From Ryuthela nishihirai (lineage: Eukaryota > Arthropoda > Arachnida > Araneae > Heptathelidae), in assembly GCA_038380435.1 (NCBI GenBank), contig JAWZYU010000005.1, forward strand, positions 36,044,001 to 36,108,000: a DNA stretch of 64,000 nt, read 5' to 3'. Each line of letters opens with the position of its first letter. Position 1 is the stretch's first letter. A model generated the notes under the pieces. The model was not told where the DNA came from. It made no database searches and saw only the letters and a list, made by a program, of their open reading frames with translations. Both the position numbers and the translations under genes were made by a program. Positions 48,024 through 55,348 of the stretch are shown one piece after another.

Positions 48024-48343
48024 TTTTTTCTAAATAACGATACCAGCAGGGGGAGGGCAGCAGTCAGTAATGGTATAATGAACCCTGAACCACGCTGCAG
48101 GAGATGCTTCTTGTGGCGTAAAGATGCACGTTTGGATGCTAGACTCCTTATGACCGTCTTGTGCTGGCGTAAATTCTTTAATACTCTGTGGGAAACAGGT
48201 ATATTTCCTTTTAAGAAATTGGAACACACTTCACATAGAGCATACATCTGGGGGTCGGAGATGTGCTTCATCAGTGCTGCACGCTGCTTTCCCCCTAGTT
48301 TCGGTAAGCACTGAAGGAATGGGCCTTGAGATTTAACTTTCAT
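48020..48343 (-). CDS. Small Polinton protein with hydrophobic C-terminal helix (107 aa)
   Basis: I take the ATG at 48343; the frame extends 16 codons further upstream to a GTG but those overlap the ATPase gene more deeply. Visible features: a central Cys pair (ALCEVCSNFLKGNIP), a basic helix-forming stretch rich in Lys/Arg, and a C-terminal hydrophobic segment GFIIPLLTAALPLLVSLF followed by RKK. This arrangement matches small proteins I recall from other metazoan Polintons. The Gly/Phe-led hydrophobic tail resembles membrane-active peptides of non-enveloped virions, so a membrane-penetration or core role is possible; unproven. Overlaps the ATPase gene by 11 bp and the next ORF by 4 bp. Confidence 0.7.
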   Translation of the reverse strand: MKVKSQGPFLQCLPKLGGKQRAALMKHISDPQMYALCEVCSNFLKGNIPVSHRVLKNLRQHKTVIRSLASKRASLRHKKHLLQRGSGFIIPLLTAALPLLVSLFRKK

Positions 48344-48959
48344 TTGGAACGTAAAGTATTTCGGGTTCTTCTGATGGAAGAATCTTTGCACGGAGCCTTT
48401 CAGTATCTAACGTTCTGGGATGAAGGTCAACACACAAATAGCCACAGGTTGCTTGTGTAGCTAACCTATAAGCATCCGTCAGGAGTTTAGATTGATGGGG
48501 GTATACTTGTCTCGCCAGGTGGGTTATTTGTGAAGCATCCCGACAGTTGCGAAATAAAAACATGTAGTGAGCATTGAGCGATATAGTCCTCGAATGTCTT
48601 CCCTTTAAAAACAGATTTTGTAATATCAGGACAATCGTGATATTTTTATGATGACCACCACGAATAAACAATTGTGATATGCGTTCGCTGGCTACAGACT
48701 GTTCCATCAAGTCATCCAGTACCAGAAGTGTAGGTCTGAGGGGATCAAATTCCAGATCCGTAGGTAGTCCTTCATAAAATTCCACCGTTTTCTTGAAGGG
48801 TTCAAAGGCAGGCTGCCACTCCCCGTAGCAGTAAACGACACGTTGGGGTGGGGGTTCGAATACTTGAGCTGCTTCTTTGATGAGTTTCAGAGTGAAAGTC
48901 GTCTTCCCACACTGTGAAGGAGCAGCAATTATAATATTTGAAGGAGTTTGTAGAGCCAT
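48333..48959 (-). CDS. ATP: FtsK/HerA-type genome-packaging ATPase (208 aa)
   Basis: Would pump the element's DNA into preformed capsids. Walker A is APSQCGKT at residues 13-20, with the family habit of starting almost at the N-terminus; Walker B is LLVLDD ending at D82-D83; a downstream Gln in VLILQN fits the sensor position of A32-like ATPases. Length is normal for Polinton packaging ATPases. ATG at 48959; the gene overlaps the protease upstream by 31 bp and the next small gene by 11 bp, so all are probably expressed from related transcripts. Confidence 0.93.
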   Translation of the reverse strand: MALQTPSNIIIAAPSQCGKTTFTLKLIKEAAQVFEPPPQRVVYCYGEWQPAFEPFKKTVEFYEGLPTDLEFDPLRPTLLVLDDLMEQSVASERISQLFIRGGHHKNITIVLILQNLFLKGRHSRTISLNAHYMFLFRNCRDASQITHLARQVYPHQSKLLTDAYRLATQATCGYLCVDLHPRTLDTERLRAKILPSEEPEILYVPNES

Positions 48960-49375
48960 CGCAACACCATGCAGTCGTTAAAGTCTACTCGACACGTGTA
49001 ATCACGATGCAGTACTGTGGGAAGAGTCGAACCACACGCTCTTTTAAACAGGAAATACAGACAGTGAGCACCGCAAGTGTCTCCCAGGGGGTTCTGCAGA
49101 GGTATTGAAGGATGTAAGACGTGACGTATGCCTAGTCGACTGTAGTATTCTTGCATGGCGACATCGGGACTCGTACCTAGGGGGTCAAAGTGATCCACGT
49201 GCATTCCTTTCTTGTAAACTGCTATCCAGTGGGCTCCAGGCATGGAGGACGGATCGGTATTGTAGATAAACAAGGCTTCTGATTGGGTGATTCTGCTAGG
49301 TAGTCTGTCACGGGGGAACACTCCGAGACTTGTGGGTAACATCGAAAGAATGGATTCTAGCTGATAGGTATTCAT
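48929..49375 (-). CDS. PRO: Adenain-like cysteine protease (148 aa)
   Basis: Maturation protease of the C5/adenain type. The catalytic set is visible in order: His49 in GAHWIAVY, Asp64 in HFDPLG, Gln94 in LQNPLGDTCG and Cys101 in DTCGAHC. Length is somewhat shorter than adenovirus protease (about 200 aa) but usual for Polintons. ATG at 49375 overlaps the stop of the upstream capsid gene in an ATGA. Expected to cleave capsid or core precursors during virion assembly; the context between capsid and packaging genes fits this. Confidence 0.94.
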   Translation of the reverse strand: MNTYQLESILSMLPTSLGVFPRDRLPSRITQSEALFIYNTDPSSMPGAHWIAVYKKGMHVDHFDPLGTSPDVAMQEYYSRLGIRHVLHPSIPLQNPLGDTCGAHCLYFLFKRACGSTLPTVLHRDYTCRVDFNDCMVLRWLYKLLQIL

Positions 49376-50667
49376 GAGCTGTAGTCAAACAGGACTTTAC
49401 GATCCAATGGGATTTCCAGCAAATTCTGATATTCGGCATACAGGATCACAGTGACCGATGCGGATAGCGGCTTGGCAAACTTTAATTCGACTCTCACACT
49501 CCCACTCTTTATTAAAGAAAACACTTGATTGCATTCACGTTGCTCGGGGGTCAATTGGAATCCAAACAATGTAAAACCTTCTCCATATGCTTTTCGCGAT
49601 AAGTTAATACCACTATCGGATTTCCAGGCATCCACAGCTTCCAATAATCCTTGGTAACAGTGGAGATAGCGCCCATTCGCAAAGTCGGGAGTGTAGGTCT
49701 GGTGATCGCTGTCAATGTGAAGGCTGATGTAGTTTAAGTCGAAATGTTGGAAGTTGAAGGGATTTTTTTCGTACGATCCATTCAGGCTGGTGCTTTCTAC
49801 CATACCCAGTACCAGATGTACGGGGAGCTGACCTAGAAATAAATTGTCACGGTTCACACTCGTCAGTCCCGAAGCAATGGAAAACATACGTAAATCCGTT
49901 CTTCGCAGAGGGTACTTGGCACTCTCTGAACCCAGCAGGCGAGCGTGTGCGAGGATGACACTCGAAGTGGGTTTGACTTTACGCACGAAAAATTCAGCTT
50001 CGTGTATCTGTACTTTGTAAGAGGGGTCCGCTTCACCTGTCACGAGACAGAATTCGGGTTTGGATCTCAATAAACGCAGTCTCAGATCGACTTGATTGAG
50101 CAGGTAACGATCTTGATTAAACAGGTCGGCGTGGATCCACGAGATGAGTTCGATACCTGTTGGTTTGACGTAGCCCTTGCGCTGATGCCATCCCTCGTTC
50201 TCCCGACTGGTCAGTTCCATTTTACCGGGGGTGTCGAGGTACCAGAGTGAGGTGCCGAGCTGGCTTCGTGTGGCATCGGTACCGTAATTCAATAGAGTCT
50301 CTAGGTATGCCCTGTAGGGGTACAGGGTGTGAGAAGCACTCACTAGGTGATCATTGAGGAAGACGTCTACCTGGCTGAAGAGGGCATGGAAGAAATGATT
50401 GCAGGGAGCAATCACTTCCGACGGTGCTGTACCATCGGATTTTACAATTTTCAAGACGAGACGTAGGTGACATCGGGACAGATCAATGTAATCGTCTGTT
50501 CCTTTCACGATGAATTCAAGTGGAGCATTACCTTCCAAGGAAGCCACAGGTAAATAATTGACATAGCAGCCTCTTTCTAATTGTGAGACTGTGGGAGGGA
50601 TCAGAAACAGGTCCAGTTCTGAATTGGCACAGTCGCCAGAGTCAGCGTGAATTTTCTGAATGCTCAT
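49372..50667 (-). CDS. Polinton major capsid protein candidate (431 aa, double jelly-roll type)
   Basis: Conserved Polinton protein related, from memory, to the family annotated in animal genomes as F54H12.2-like. Visible landmarks: an N-terminal LDLFLIPPT block, a FFHALFSQVDVFLNDHLV block (around residue 95), ADLFNQDRYLLNQVDLRLRL, and KNPFNFQHFDLNYISL near residue 300. The length suits two jelly rolls. Its place beside protease, core protein and penton-like gene supports a capsid role. I assign major capsid by length, family recollection and synteny; a structure-based search would settle whether this or the 345-aa protein is the major subunit. ATG at 50667 overlaps the upstream stop by four bases. 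Confidence 0.78.
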   Translation of the reverse strand: MSIQKIHADSGDCANSELDLFLIPPTVSQLERGCYVNYLPVASLEGNAPLEFIVKGTDDYIDLSRCHLRLVLKIVKSDGTAPSEVIAPCNHFFHALFSQVDVFLNDHLVSASHTLYPYRAYLETLLNYGTDATRSQLGTSLWYLDTPGKMELTSRENEGWHQRKGYVKPTGIELISWIHADLFNQDRYLLNQVDLRLRLLRSKPEFCLVTGEADPSYKVQIHEAEFFVRKVKPTSSVILAHARLLGSESAKYPLRRTDLRMFSIASGLTSVNRDNLFLGQLPVHLVLGMVESTSLNGSYEKNPFNFQHFDLNYISLHIDSDHQTYTPDFANGRYLHCYQGLLEAVDAWKSDSGINLSRKAYGEGFTLFGFQLTPEQRECNQVFSLIKSGSVRVELKFAKPLSASVTVILYAEYQNLLEIPLDRKVLFDYSS

Positions 50668-51053
50668 GATGAAAACACGTCCTGCACAGTACAGTGTCTC
50701 TTCACTTTATGAACCTTGGGATGCTGACGGCGGCGTTTTATTCCTTTCCCTCTCTGCAGTTTTGAACTGGCACGTTGCAAGAGGTCGGCGCCCGCTTCAC
50801 GGAGTCCCGCTTTGGCTGCAGATTTGAAATTTTGCCCCTGGGACATCTCTGAAACGAACCGTAGCCCACCCTTACGTAGGGTAGCCAGTGCAGGTCGTAC
50901 GAGAGGGCTGATGAAACGTCCAATAGTGGCAAAGATGCTTCCTAGCCCATCGCCTCTCTGATAACGAGGACCACGAAACACACCCTTCCCCGTTTGGCTC
51001 TTGTAGTAGCTCACGTAGGCATCTGCAGAAGGGGGAACGAATTTAACCCTCAT
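50664..51053 (-). CDS. Basic virion core protein, pVII/pX-like (129 aa)
   Basis: Small, strongly basic protein with the recurring Polinton signature YQRGDGLGS (residues 31-39), a hydrophobic segment after it (IFATIGRFISPLVRPAL), and a basic tail (KGIKRRRQHPKVHKVKRH, about 102-119). Such proteins are compared with adenoviral DNA-binding core proteins and probably condense the packaged genome. The GxG-type site near the N-terminus could be a protease cleavage site, which is inference. Overlaps the upstream gene by 11 bp and the capsid gene by 4 bp. Confidence 0.75.
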   Translation of the reverse strand: MRVKFVPPSADAYVSYYKSQTGKGVFRGPRYQRGDGLGSIFATIGRFISPLVRPALATLRKGGLRFVSEMSQGQNFKSAAKAGLREAGADLLQRASSKLQRGKGIKRRRQHPKVHKVKRHCTVQDVFSS

Positions 51054-52080
51054 GACGGAAATGTAACTTGACTAAAACTTTACCGAATTTAAAATGCAGA
51101 GGTTCTCCGGTGTCAGTACGAAGGAAGATTCTCACACTCTCAAAACTGTTCCTTGCAAGGGGGTAGTAATCAGGTTGCTGATACACTGCAACAATGGCTT
51201 CGTTATTACTGGTTCTGACGGCGGGGTTCACGACACGCAACAGTTCGCCGTGAGTATCACCTAACAACTGAGGCGCAATCAGGTCTGAATACAAATAAAT
51301 ACCATACATTCCTCTGTTCATATCGATGGGATAGTCACCCTGGACTTTATTCAGTGGTATATCTAATTTAGTAATTCCTAGCATGTCTCCTAATCCAGGG
51401 TTCGATCGAGGAAATTTAATGTAATGCGACTTGTCTGTATCCATCAATATGGTGTGATCTGCCTGTTGCTTGAAACGGTAAGCTTTTCTCAGCCTGTAGG
51501 GTAACATCTGATTCATTGCATCGAATAATGATTCGGCAGTTTCGTATCGTCCGTGGGGTACCTTTCGTTCTTGGAAACTACCTGGGGGTATCACGTAGAA
51601 ATAACACTCGTCATCTATGTCGAACGTTGGTGTATTGCAAAGTTTGCTGGCAAATCGTTGGTGGAAGGGTTTGTCAACTTCACCCTCCCCGATACACAGA
51701 AGTTTACCGAAATTCGTTTTAGGAAACATCAAACCGTATCCCTCACTCGGTTTGAATACCCAGTAACCGCTGTTATAGGAAACTATTATTTCTTTTGGAA
51801 GTTGGGTGGTGAGGAGAGACAACAGTTCCATTCGAGTTATTTTACCCGGTTTAAGTTTGATTTTCCTGTATTCTTCGGTGGGAGTGTAATATTCATATGT
51901 GTCATTAGAACCGTCCACATTGTACCAGCTCACGGGTAAGTGAACTTCTGCTAGTCCCACTTTCCATTTTCCGCTCAGTCTTAGGGGTTGTGCTAGACGA
52001 ACCGTGAAATCAGTCTGCGAATTGTTTGGGTAAATATTCTGACTAGCCGTGGAGGGTAGGGTCAGGTAGAAACTATCCAT
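51043..52080 (-). CDS. Polinton minor capsid (penton-like) protein candidate (345 aa)
   Basis: Conserved Polinton protein. It opens with FYLTLPSTASQNIYPNN, followed by a WKVGLAEVHLP strand-like block (about residues 38-48), a central GIYLYSDLIAPQLLGD block (about 255-270) and a C-terminal IRTDTGEPLHFKFGKVLVKL motif. These blocks recur in many Polintons and the size fits a single jelly-roll minor capsid or penton protein. No enzymatic motif. ATG at 52080 lies 19 bp inside the end of the integrase frame. Assignment to penton rather than major capsid is by family recollection and gene order. Confidence 0.72.
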   Translation of the reverse strand: MDSFYLTLPSTASQNIYPNNSQTDFTVRLAQPLRLSGKWKVGLAEVHLPVSWYNVDGSNDTYEYYTPTEEYRKIKLKPGKITRMELLSLLTTQLPKEIIVSYNSGYWVFKPSEGYGLMFPKTNFGKLLCIGEGEVDKPFHQRFASKLCNTPTFDIDDECYFYVIPPGSFQERKVPHGRYETAESLFDAMNQMLPYRLRKAYRFKQQADHTILMDTDKSHYIKFPRSNPGLGDMLGITKLDIPLNKVQGDYPIDMNRGMYGIYLYSDLIAPQLLGDTHGELLRVVNPAVRTSNNEAIVAVYQQPDYYPLARNSFESVRIFLRTDTGEPLHFKFGKVLVKLHFRHEG

Positions 52081-53126
52081 TTTTTAGGGATCCAGGAAGG
52101 TTTGGGATAACCACGAAATTTGACCAGTGCCTTGTGACCTTTACGATCGATTATTTTCTCGACAGTGTAAAGTTCGGGTTCTGTCACTTTTTGAAGTTCC
52201 GATTTATAGAATGTACCTTTCAACACTTCTCCCTCGGAATCCCGTATGACGTACACAGGGGGTTGTCGCTGTAACACCTTGTCGACTATAAATATTTCTT
52301 CGGTCCACAAATGCGTTCCTGCCTTCTTGAAGGGTACTTTTACACTGGCTAGTCGAACCGTGTCCCCCACTTTAAATGCCGGTTTTTCTTTTACTACGGT
52401 CGGATTGTGATAGAGTCGAACCCACACAACGTCTTCGTTGCGTAAGGTCACGTCCTTGGGAGCCATATCGTGTGCACTGTGAACGGTGGCATTGTATCCC
52501 CGTACAACGCGCGGTAGCACATCCAGGTAGCGGTAGGTGTTATTACGTGTATAATATCTACCCAGTCTCTCGCGTAGGGTACGATTCCATCTCTCCACCA
52601 AAGCTGCTTTTTTGTCAGAGTAGGTGGCAAAGAACCGAATACCTTTCTTTTTCAGGAATTTCTGGAACACTCTGTTGGTGAATTCCGTACCCTGATCCGT
52701 ATTTAAATTCATTGGGGACCTACCCTTGGAAAGGATTTTTTTGAAAGCCAACACCATTTCTTTCCCTGTTTTAGCCTTCATGGCCACTGCCCACCCGTAC
52801 CTCGAGAACACATCGATGACTGTTAATATGTAGCGATACCCGTCATTGAAGCGAGTTAGATTTTTCACCACCATGAGATCGGCTTGCCATTGTTCGTCTA
52901 ACCCTGTGACGTAAACTTTGTTACGGGGGAACTTTCTGCGAACAGGTTTATGTAGCGTGTAGGCAGGTTGCTTTTCTAACCATTCACGGACGAGTTTGAG
53001 TGGCAGTCCCGTATTCTGTGCTAACTTTTTTACACTACCGAATCCTCTTTCGGGGTCGAAATAATTGGACTCCAAAGTTTTGTTTTCTGCTGCACCCAGA
53101 CGTCGTACCCCACCAGGTTTTGCCAT
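52062..53126 (-). CDS. INT: Retroviral-like DDE integrase with C-terminal chromodomain (354 aa)
   Basis: Integrates the element and creates the 6-bp duplication. N-terminal region (1-75) is helix-turn-helix-like (LAQNTGLPLKLVREWLEK). The catalytic core holds D83 in WQADL, D144 in NTDQGTEF and E178 in ALVERWNRTL, all intact. The tail carries a chromodomain of about residues 318-352 (YTVEKIIDRKG...FRGYPKPSWIP), known in Polinton and some LTR-element integrases and thought to read histone marks for target choice. ATG at 53126. The first 97 bp overlap the upstream membrane/PC4-like gene in another frame. Confidence 0.96.
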   Translation of the reverse strand: MAKPGGVRRLGAAENKTLESNYFDPERGFGSVKKLAQNTGLPLKLVREWLEKQPAYTLHKPVRRKFPRNKVYVTGLDEQWQADLMVVKNLTRFNDGYRYILTVIDVFSRYGWAVAMKAKTGKEMVLAFKKILSKGRSPMNLNTDQGTEFTNRVFQKFLKKKGIRFFATYSDKKAALVERWNRTLRERLGRYYTRNNTYRYLDVLPRVVRGYNATVHSAHDMAPKDVTLRNEDVVWVRLYHNPTVVKEKPAFKVGDTVRLASVKVPFKKAGTHLWTEEIFIVDKVLQRQPPVYVIRDSEGEVLKGTFYKSELQKVTEPELYTVEKIIDRKGHKALVKFRGYPKPSWIPKKWIVST

Positions 53127-53356
53127 TGATGTAGTGAAAGTGTAACACCTGTCACTGTAGGAATGTCACCTATAAACTGTCTGATGTCCACTGTTAAGTT
53201 ACACACACGAATTTTGTATTCGCCGTCTAAGGCTTTTGACTCTCCACACTGAATATTTTTACTAGGAGCTACAATTTCTAATACAAGCACTGCTATCGTT
53301 AACACTGTCACGATTACACTACCCACACTAGCTAACACCTTCTTTCTCCTATCCAT
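53030..53356 (-). CDS. Membrane-anchored protein with a PC4-like module (108 aa)
   Basis: ATG at 53356, only 14 bp after an inferred initiator. Residues about 7-30 form one hydrophobic helix (VLASVGSVIVTVLTIAVLVL) after MDRRKK, the pattern of a signal anchor. The rest carries LTVDIRQF...PTVTGVTLSLHQWQNL, which matches the PC4/p15 coactivator pattern of DIRxF/Y, a Pro, GxSL or GxTL, and QWxxL. A PC4-like fold on a membrane anchor is unexpected; the hydrophobic stretch might instead be an internal helix. It overlaps the integrase frame by 97 bp and resembles the module in the neighbouring 264-aa protein, suggesting gene duplication. Confidence 0.65.
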   Translation of the reverse strand: MDRRKKVLASVGSVIVTVLTIAVLVLEIVAPSKNIQCGESKALDGEYKIRVCNLTVDIRQFIGDIPTVTGVTLSLHQWQNLVGYDVWVQQKTKLWSPIISTPKEDSVV

Positions 53357-53395
53357 ACCAAGACTAAAATGACATTGGATGAAAAGACAGACACA

Positions 53396-53403
53396 TTATA
53401 TAA
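53396..53403 (-). promoter_or_regulatory. TATA box of the nine-gene minus-strand block
   Basis: TTATATAA, followed on the minus strand about 33 bp later by TCATTT (53372-53367), an initiator-like match, and then the ATG at 53356. No comparable TATA is obvious inside the overlapping block downstream. Confidence 0.55.
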
Positions 53404-53411
53404 GGTTACAA

Positions 53412-54206
53412 TTATTTATTTAATTTATACATTTCATTTTTTGCCTCGTCGACAATAGCGTTATATTTTAGAGTGCAAACAAAACCAGAATCTACAAAAT
53501 TCAACAGACCTCGTTTCCAGGCAGTATCCACAAATACCTGTGCTAAGGCATTAATGTCCAAGTCACCAGACCACCCTACGATGGTCGGTATTTTTTCTTC
53601 GGGTTGCAGTCCATCTAACGGTATCACACGCATAAGTTCTTGCTGAAAAATATTCACCAGCAGCGGGTAAACACAAACGGGATCGTCGAAAACAGGACCC
53701 AGTAGGAAAGGACGAATGGATTCTGAATGTTCCATAATAGCTGTACGGAGTTGGTGATCTTTGGGGGTCCCGCACACACTATGCACAATGCGCATCACTT
53801 CGTCTACGTGGATAGCCAGCGTGAACCACTGCGAAGCATTCAGTGTTATACAACGTCTCACAACACGGAACTGTAGAGTTCTTTGGTCTGCTGATTCTTT
53901 GATGAAGTCGACACAACGTTCACCATCCACAGTTCGATACATGTAGACACGTAAACCATGCGTCACGTACCATGTCTGTTGATCGGGGCCGATTTTCACT
54001 TGATCCTCTATGTGGGGGACCGTGGCACACAAAGCCTCCCATTCAGGTATGGAGAGGCTAACCCCCACAGGTGTAGGGTAGATGAGTTCACCATTTTCAT
54101 ATTTCTTGTAGCGGCGTACGTGCACAGAAAACTTATTTTTGAACAGTGTAGGTACAACGTAAACATCTTCACCGAGACACCATGCATCTGGATTGCTAGG
54201 CTGCAT
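53412..54206 (-). CDS. PC4-like (transcriptional coactivator p15 fold) Polinton protein (264 aa)
   Basis: I place the start at the ATG at 54206; the three codons before it lack an ATG. Around residues 24-66 the sequence KFSVHVRRYKKYENGEL, then PTPVGVSLSIPEWEAL and ATVPHIEDQV, follows the PC4 pattern closely: a basic strand, GxxSL, a Trp-containing helix start and a trailing acidic helix. A second, weaker module (CVDFIKES...FRVVRRCITLNASQWFTL) lies near residues 95-135. PC4 proteins bind single-stranded DNA and act in transcription, so roles in ssDNA handling during protein-primed replication or in late transcription are plausible inferences. The last codons AAT AAA TAA contain the polyadenylation signal. 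The C-terminal half matches nothing I know. Confidence 0.75.
   Translation of the reverse strand: MQPSNPDAWCLGEDVYVVPTLFKNKFSVHVRRYKKYENGELIYPTPVGVSLSIPEWEALCATVPHIEDQVKIGPDQQTWYVTHGLRVYMYRTVDGERCVDFIKESADQRTLQFRVVRRCITLNASQWFTLAIHVDEVMRIVHSVCGTPKDHQLRTAIMEHSESIRPFLLGPVFDDPVCVYPLLVNIFQQELMRVIPLDGLQPEEKIPTIVGWSGDLDINALAQVFVDTAWKRGLLNFVDSGFVCTLKYNAIVDEAKNEMYKLNK
53415..53420 (-). terminator. Polyadenylation signal inside the last two codons of the PC4-like gene
   Basis: AATAAA reads as the final Asn and Lys codons directly before TAA at 53412. The next gene's TATA box follows within 20 bp, so terminator and promoter are almost fused. Confidence 0.45.
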
Positions 54207-54238
54207 CGTGAACAATGATGCACACAGCGCTCGCTCCC

Positions 54239-54245
54239 TATTTAA
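54239..54245 (-). promoter_or_regulatory. TATA-like element of the PC4-like gene
   Basis: TTAAATA on the minus strand, with TCATTG about 26 bp downstream (54217-54212) and the ATG at 54206. Weaker than the other TATA boxes. Confidence 0.4.
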
Positions 54246-54275
54246 CTAGAGAACCGCACCACCTGGGACGACCAA

Positions 54276-54815
54276 TCAGGAACGATCTGATAAGCAAGTG
54301 TTTGTTGGGACATGTTCTCGACGACGATCGATCCATCCGAAGAAAGCAGCTGTTTCGGCTAAAGAGCAGTGGACGTCCTCTCCGGTGTGATATCCGCACT
54401 CGAACTCGGAAACTTTTGGGAGATCACAATATTTGGGGCAGCCGTAAAGTTCGAGATTAACACTGGGCAGATTTAATTGTTCCAAGAGATTTCTTTCCAC
54501 AGTACCTCCTTTGTAACCCACCACAGTAGCTTCTTCAGTACGTGCAAGTTTGTAAGCATATTTCACGATGTTAGGAACGTGATCTAACGACCACACCTTT
54601 TCACGAGGCAGAGGACGAAAGGGTAGGCCTAGCACATGTTTAGATACGTAGCTGACTGTCCTTCTGTCTTTTACTGACAAAGGCTGGTGATGCCGAAGAT
54701 TGAAACGGTAGACACCACATTTCCCATTCAGAGTTGCATATCCAAGTTCGCGCACTAGGAAACGACCATTTACACGGAAACCGTCGAGATCTAGAACCAT
54801 ACAGATGTTTTGCAT
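54276..54815 (-). CDS. Conserved Polinton protein of unknown function (179 aa)
   Basis: Start chosen at the ATG at 54815; the open frame continues 12 codons upstream to a GTG only. The layout VLDLDGF near the N-terminus, a central SLDHVPNIVKYAYKLA helix, VVGYKGGTVERNLLEQL, then NLELYGCPKYCDLPKVSEFEC and a His/Cys-bearing tail (CGYHTGEDVHCSLAETA) is one I recall in many arthropod repeat-derived proteins, where it may have a nuclease-like (RNase H/DEDD) fold. The usual acidic catalytic set is not clearly visible, so activity is doubtful. The Cys/His residues at the end could bind zinc. Separated by about 54 bp from the gene upstream. Confidence 0.65.
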   Translation of the reverse strand: MQNICMVLDLDGFRVNGRFLVRELGYATLNGKCGVYRFNLRHHQPLSVKDRRTVSYVSKHVLGLPFRPLPREKVWSLDHVPNIVKYAYKLARTEEATVVGYKGGTVERNLLEQLNLPSVNLELYGCPKYCDLPKVSEFECGYHTGEDVHCSLAETAAFFGWIDRRREHVPTNTCLSDRS

Positions 54816-54869
54816 GGTTGCACTAGTTCGAGTATCTGGAGACAAAAACACTTGACGTCTTCACACAAG

Positions 54870-55223
54870 CTACAGACGTCTCTGTCGTTTACGTCTCAGA
54901 GCCTGAACGACGTTCTGCGGTAATCCTGGGGGCCAGGTTTCGGGCGGCTTCATCACCAGAGGTCCACGTAGTCTTGTAGGTGGTGGCGGGGTAGTGTCCT
55001 CCACGACAACAGCCCGTAGCATCGGACCACCAATCCCAGGTCGCGGCAACATCTTAATAGTGACGGCCGGAGGTGGCGGCGGCGGTGGAGGAGGCGGCAC
55101 AATCACAGGTCGACGTAGCAATCGACGAATACGCGTTCGAAAGTGTTGTGGATCGCTCTCGTAGCCGGAGTCTACATCACTCGTCCAATTATGACCAAAA
55201 TCCAAGTTGTCGTCGTCGTCCAT
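54870..55223 (-). CDS. Proline-rich protein with acidic N-terminus and DSGYES motif (117 aa)
   Basis: First gene inside the right TIR. The N-terminal 25 residues are acidic (MDDDDNLDF) and contain DSGYES at 18-23, which fits the DSGxxS phosphodegron recognised by beta-TrCP ubiquitin ligases. The middle has a run of ten prolines (residues about 43-52) and further Pro/Thr runs. The tail is basic (QALRRKRQRRL), a possible nuclear signal. No enzyme motif; probably disordered. A role as host-interaction adaptor is inference from composition only. No relative recognised. Confidence 0.6.
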   Translation of the reverse strand: MDDDDNLDFGHNWTSDVDSGYESDPQHFRTRIRRLLRRPVIVPPPPPPPPPPAVTIKMLPRPGIGGPMLRAVVVEDTTPPPPTRLRGPLVMKPPETWPPGLPQNVVQALRRKRQRRL

Positions 55224-55263
55224 AACGTGTGGCTCAGAATAAATGTCAAACCTTTTTCAGCGG

Positions 55264-55270
55264 TTATATA
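55264..55270 (-). promoter_or_regulatory. TATA box of the first minus-strand gene
   Basis: TATATAA on the minus strand, 41 bp before the ATG at 55223 and about 80 bp inside the right TIR. Confidence 0.5.
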
Positions 55271-55348
55271 CATCCCGAACCGTGACCTTGGGGGGCTTTT
55301 CAAGGACGTTGAAAATTACGCGTCAATTTCCGGTCGATTGTGACGTAG

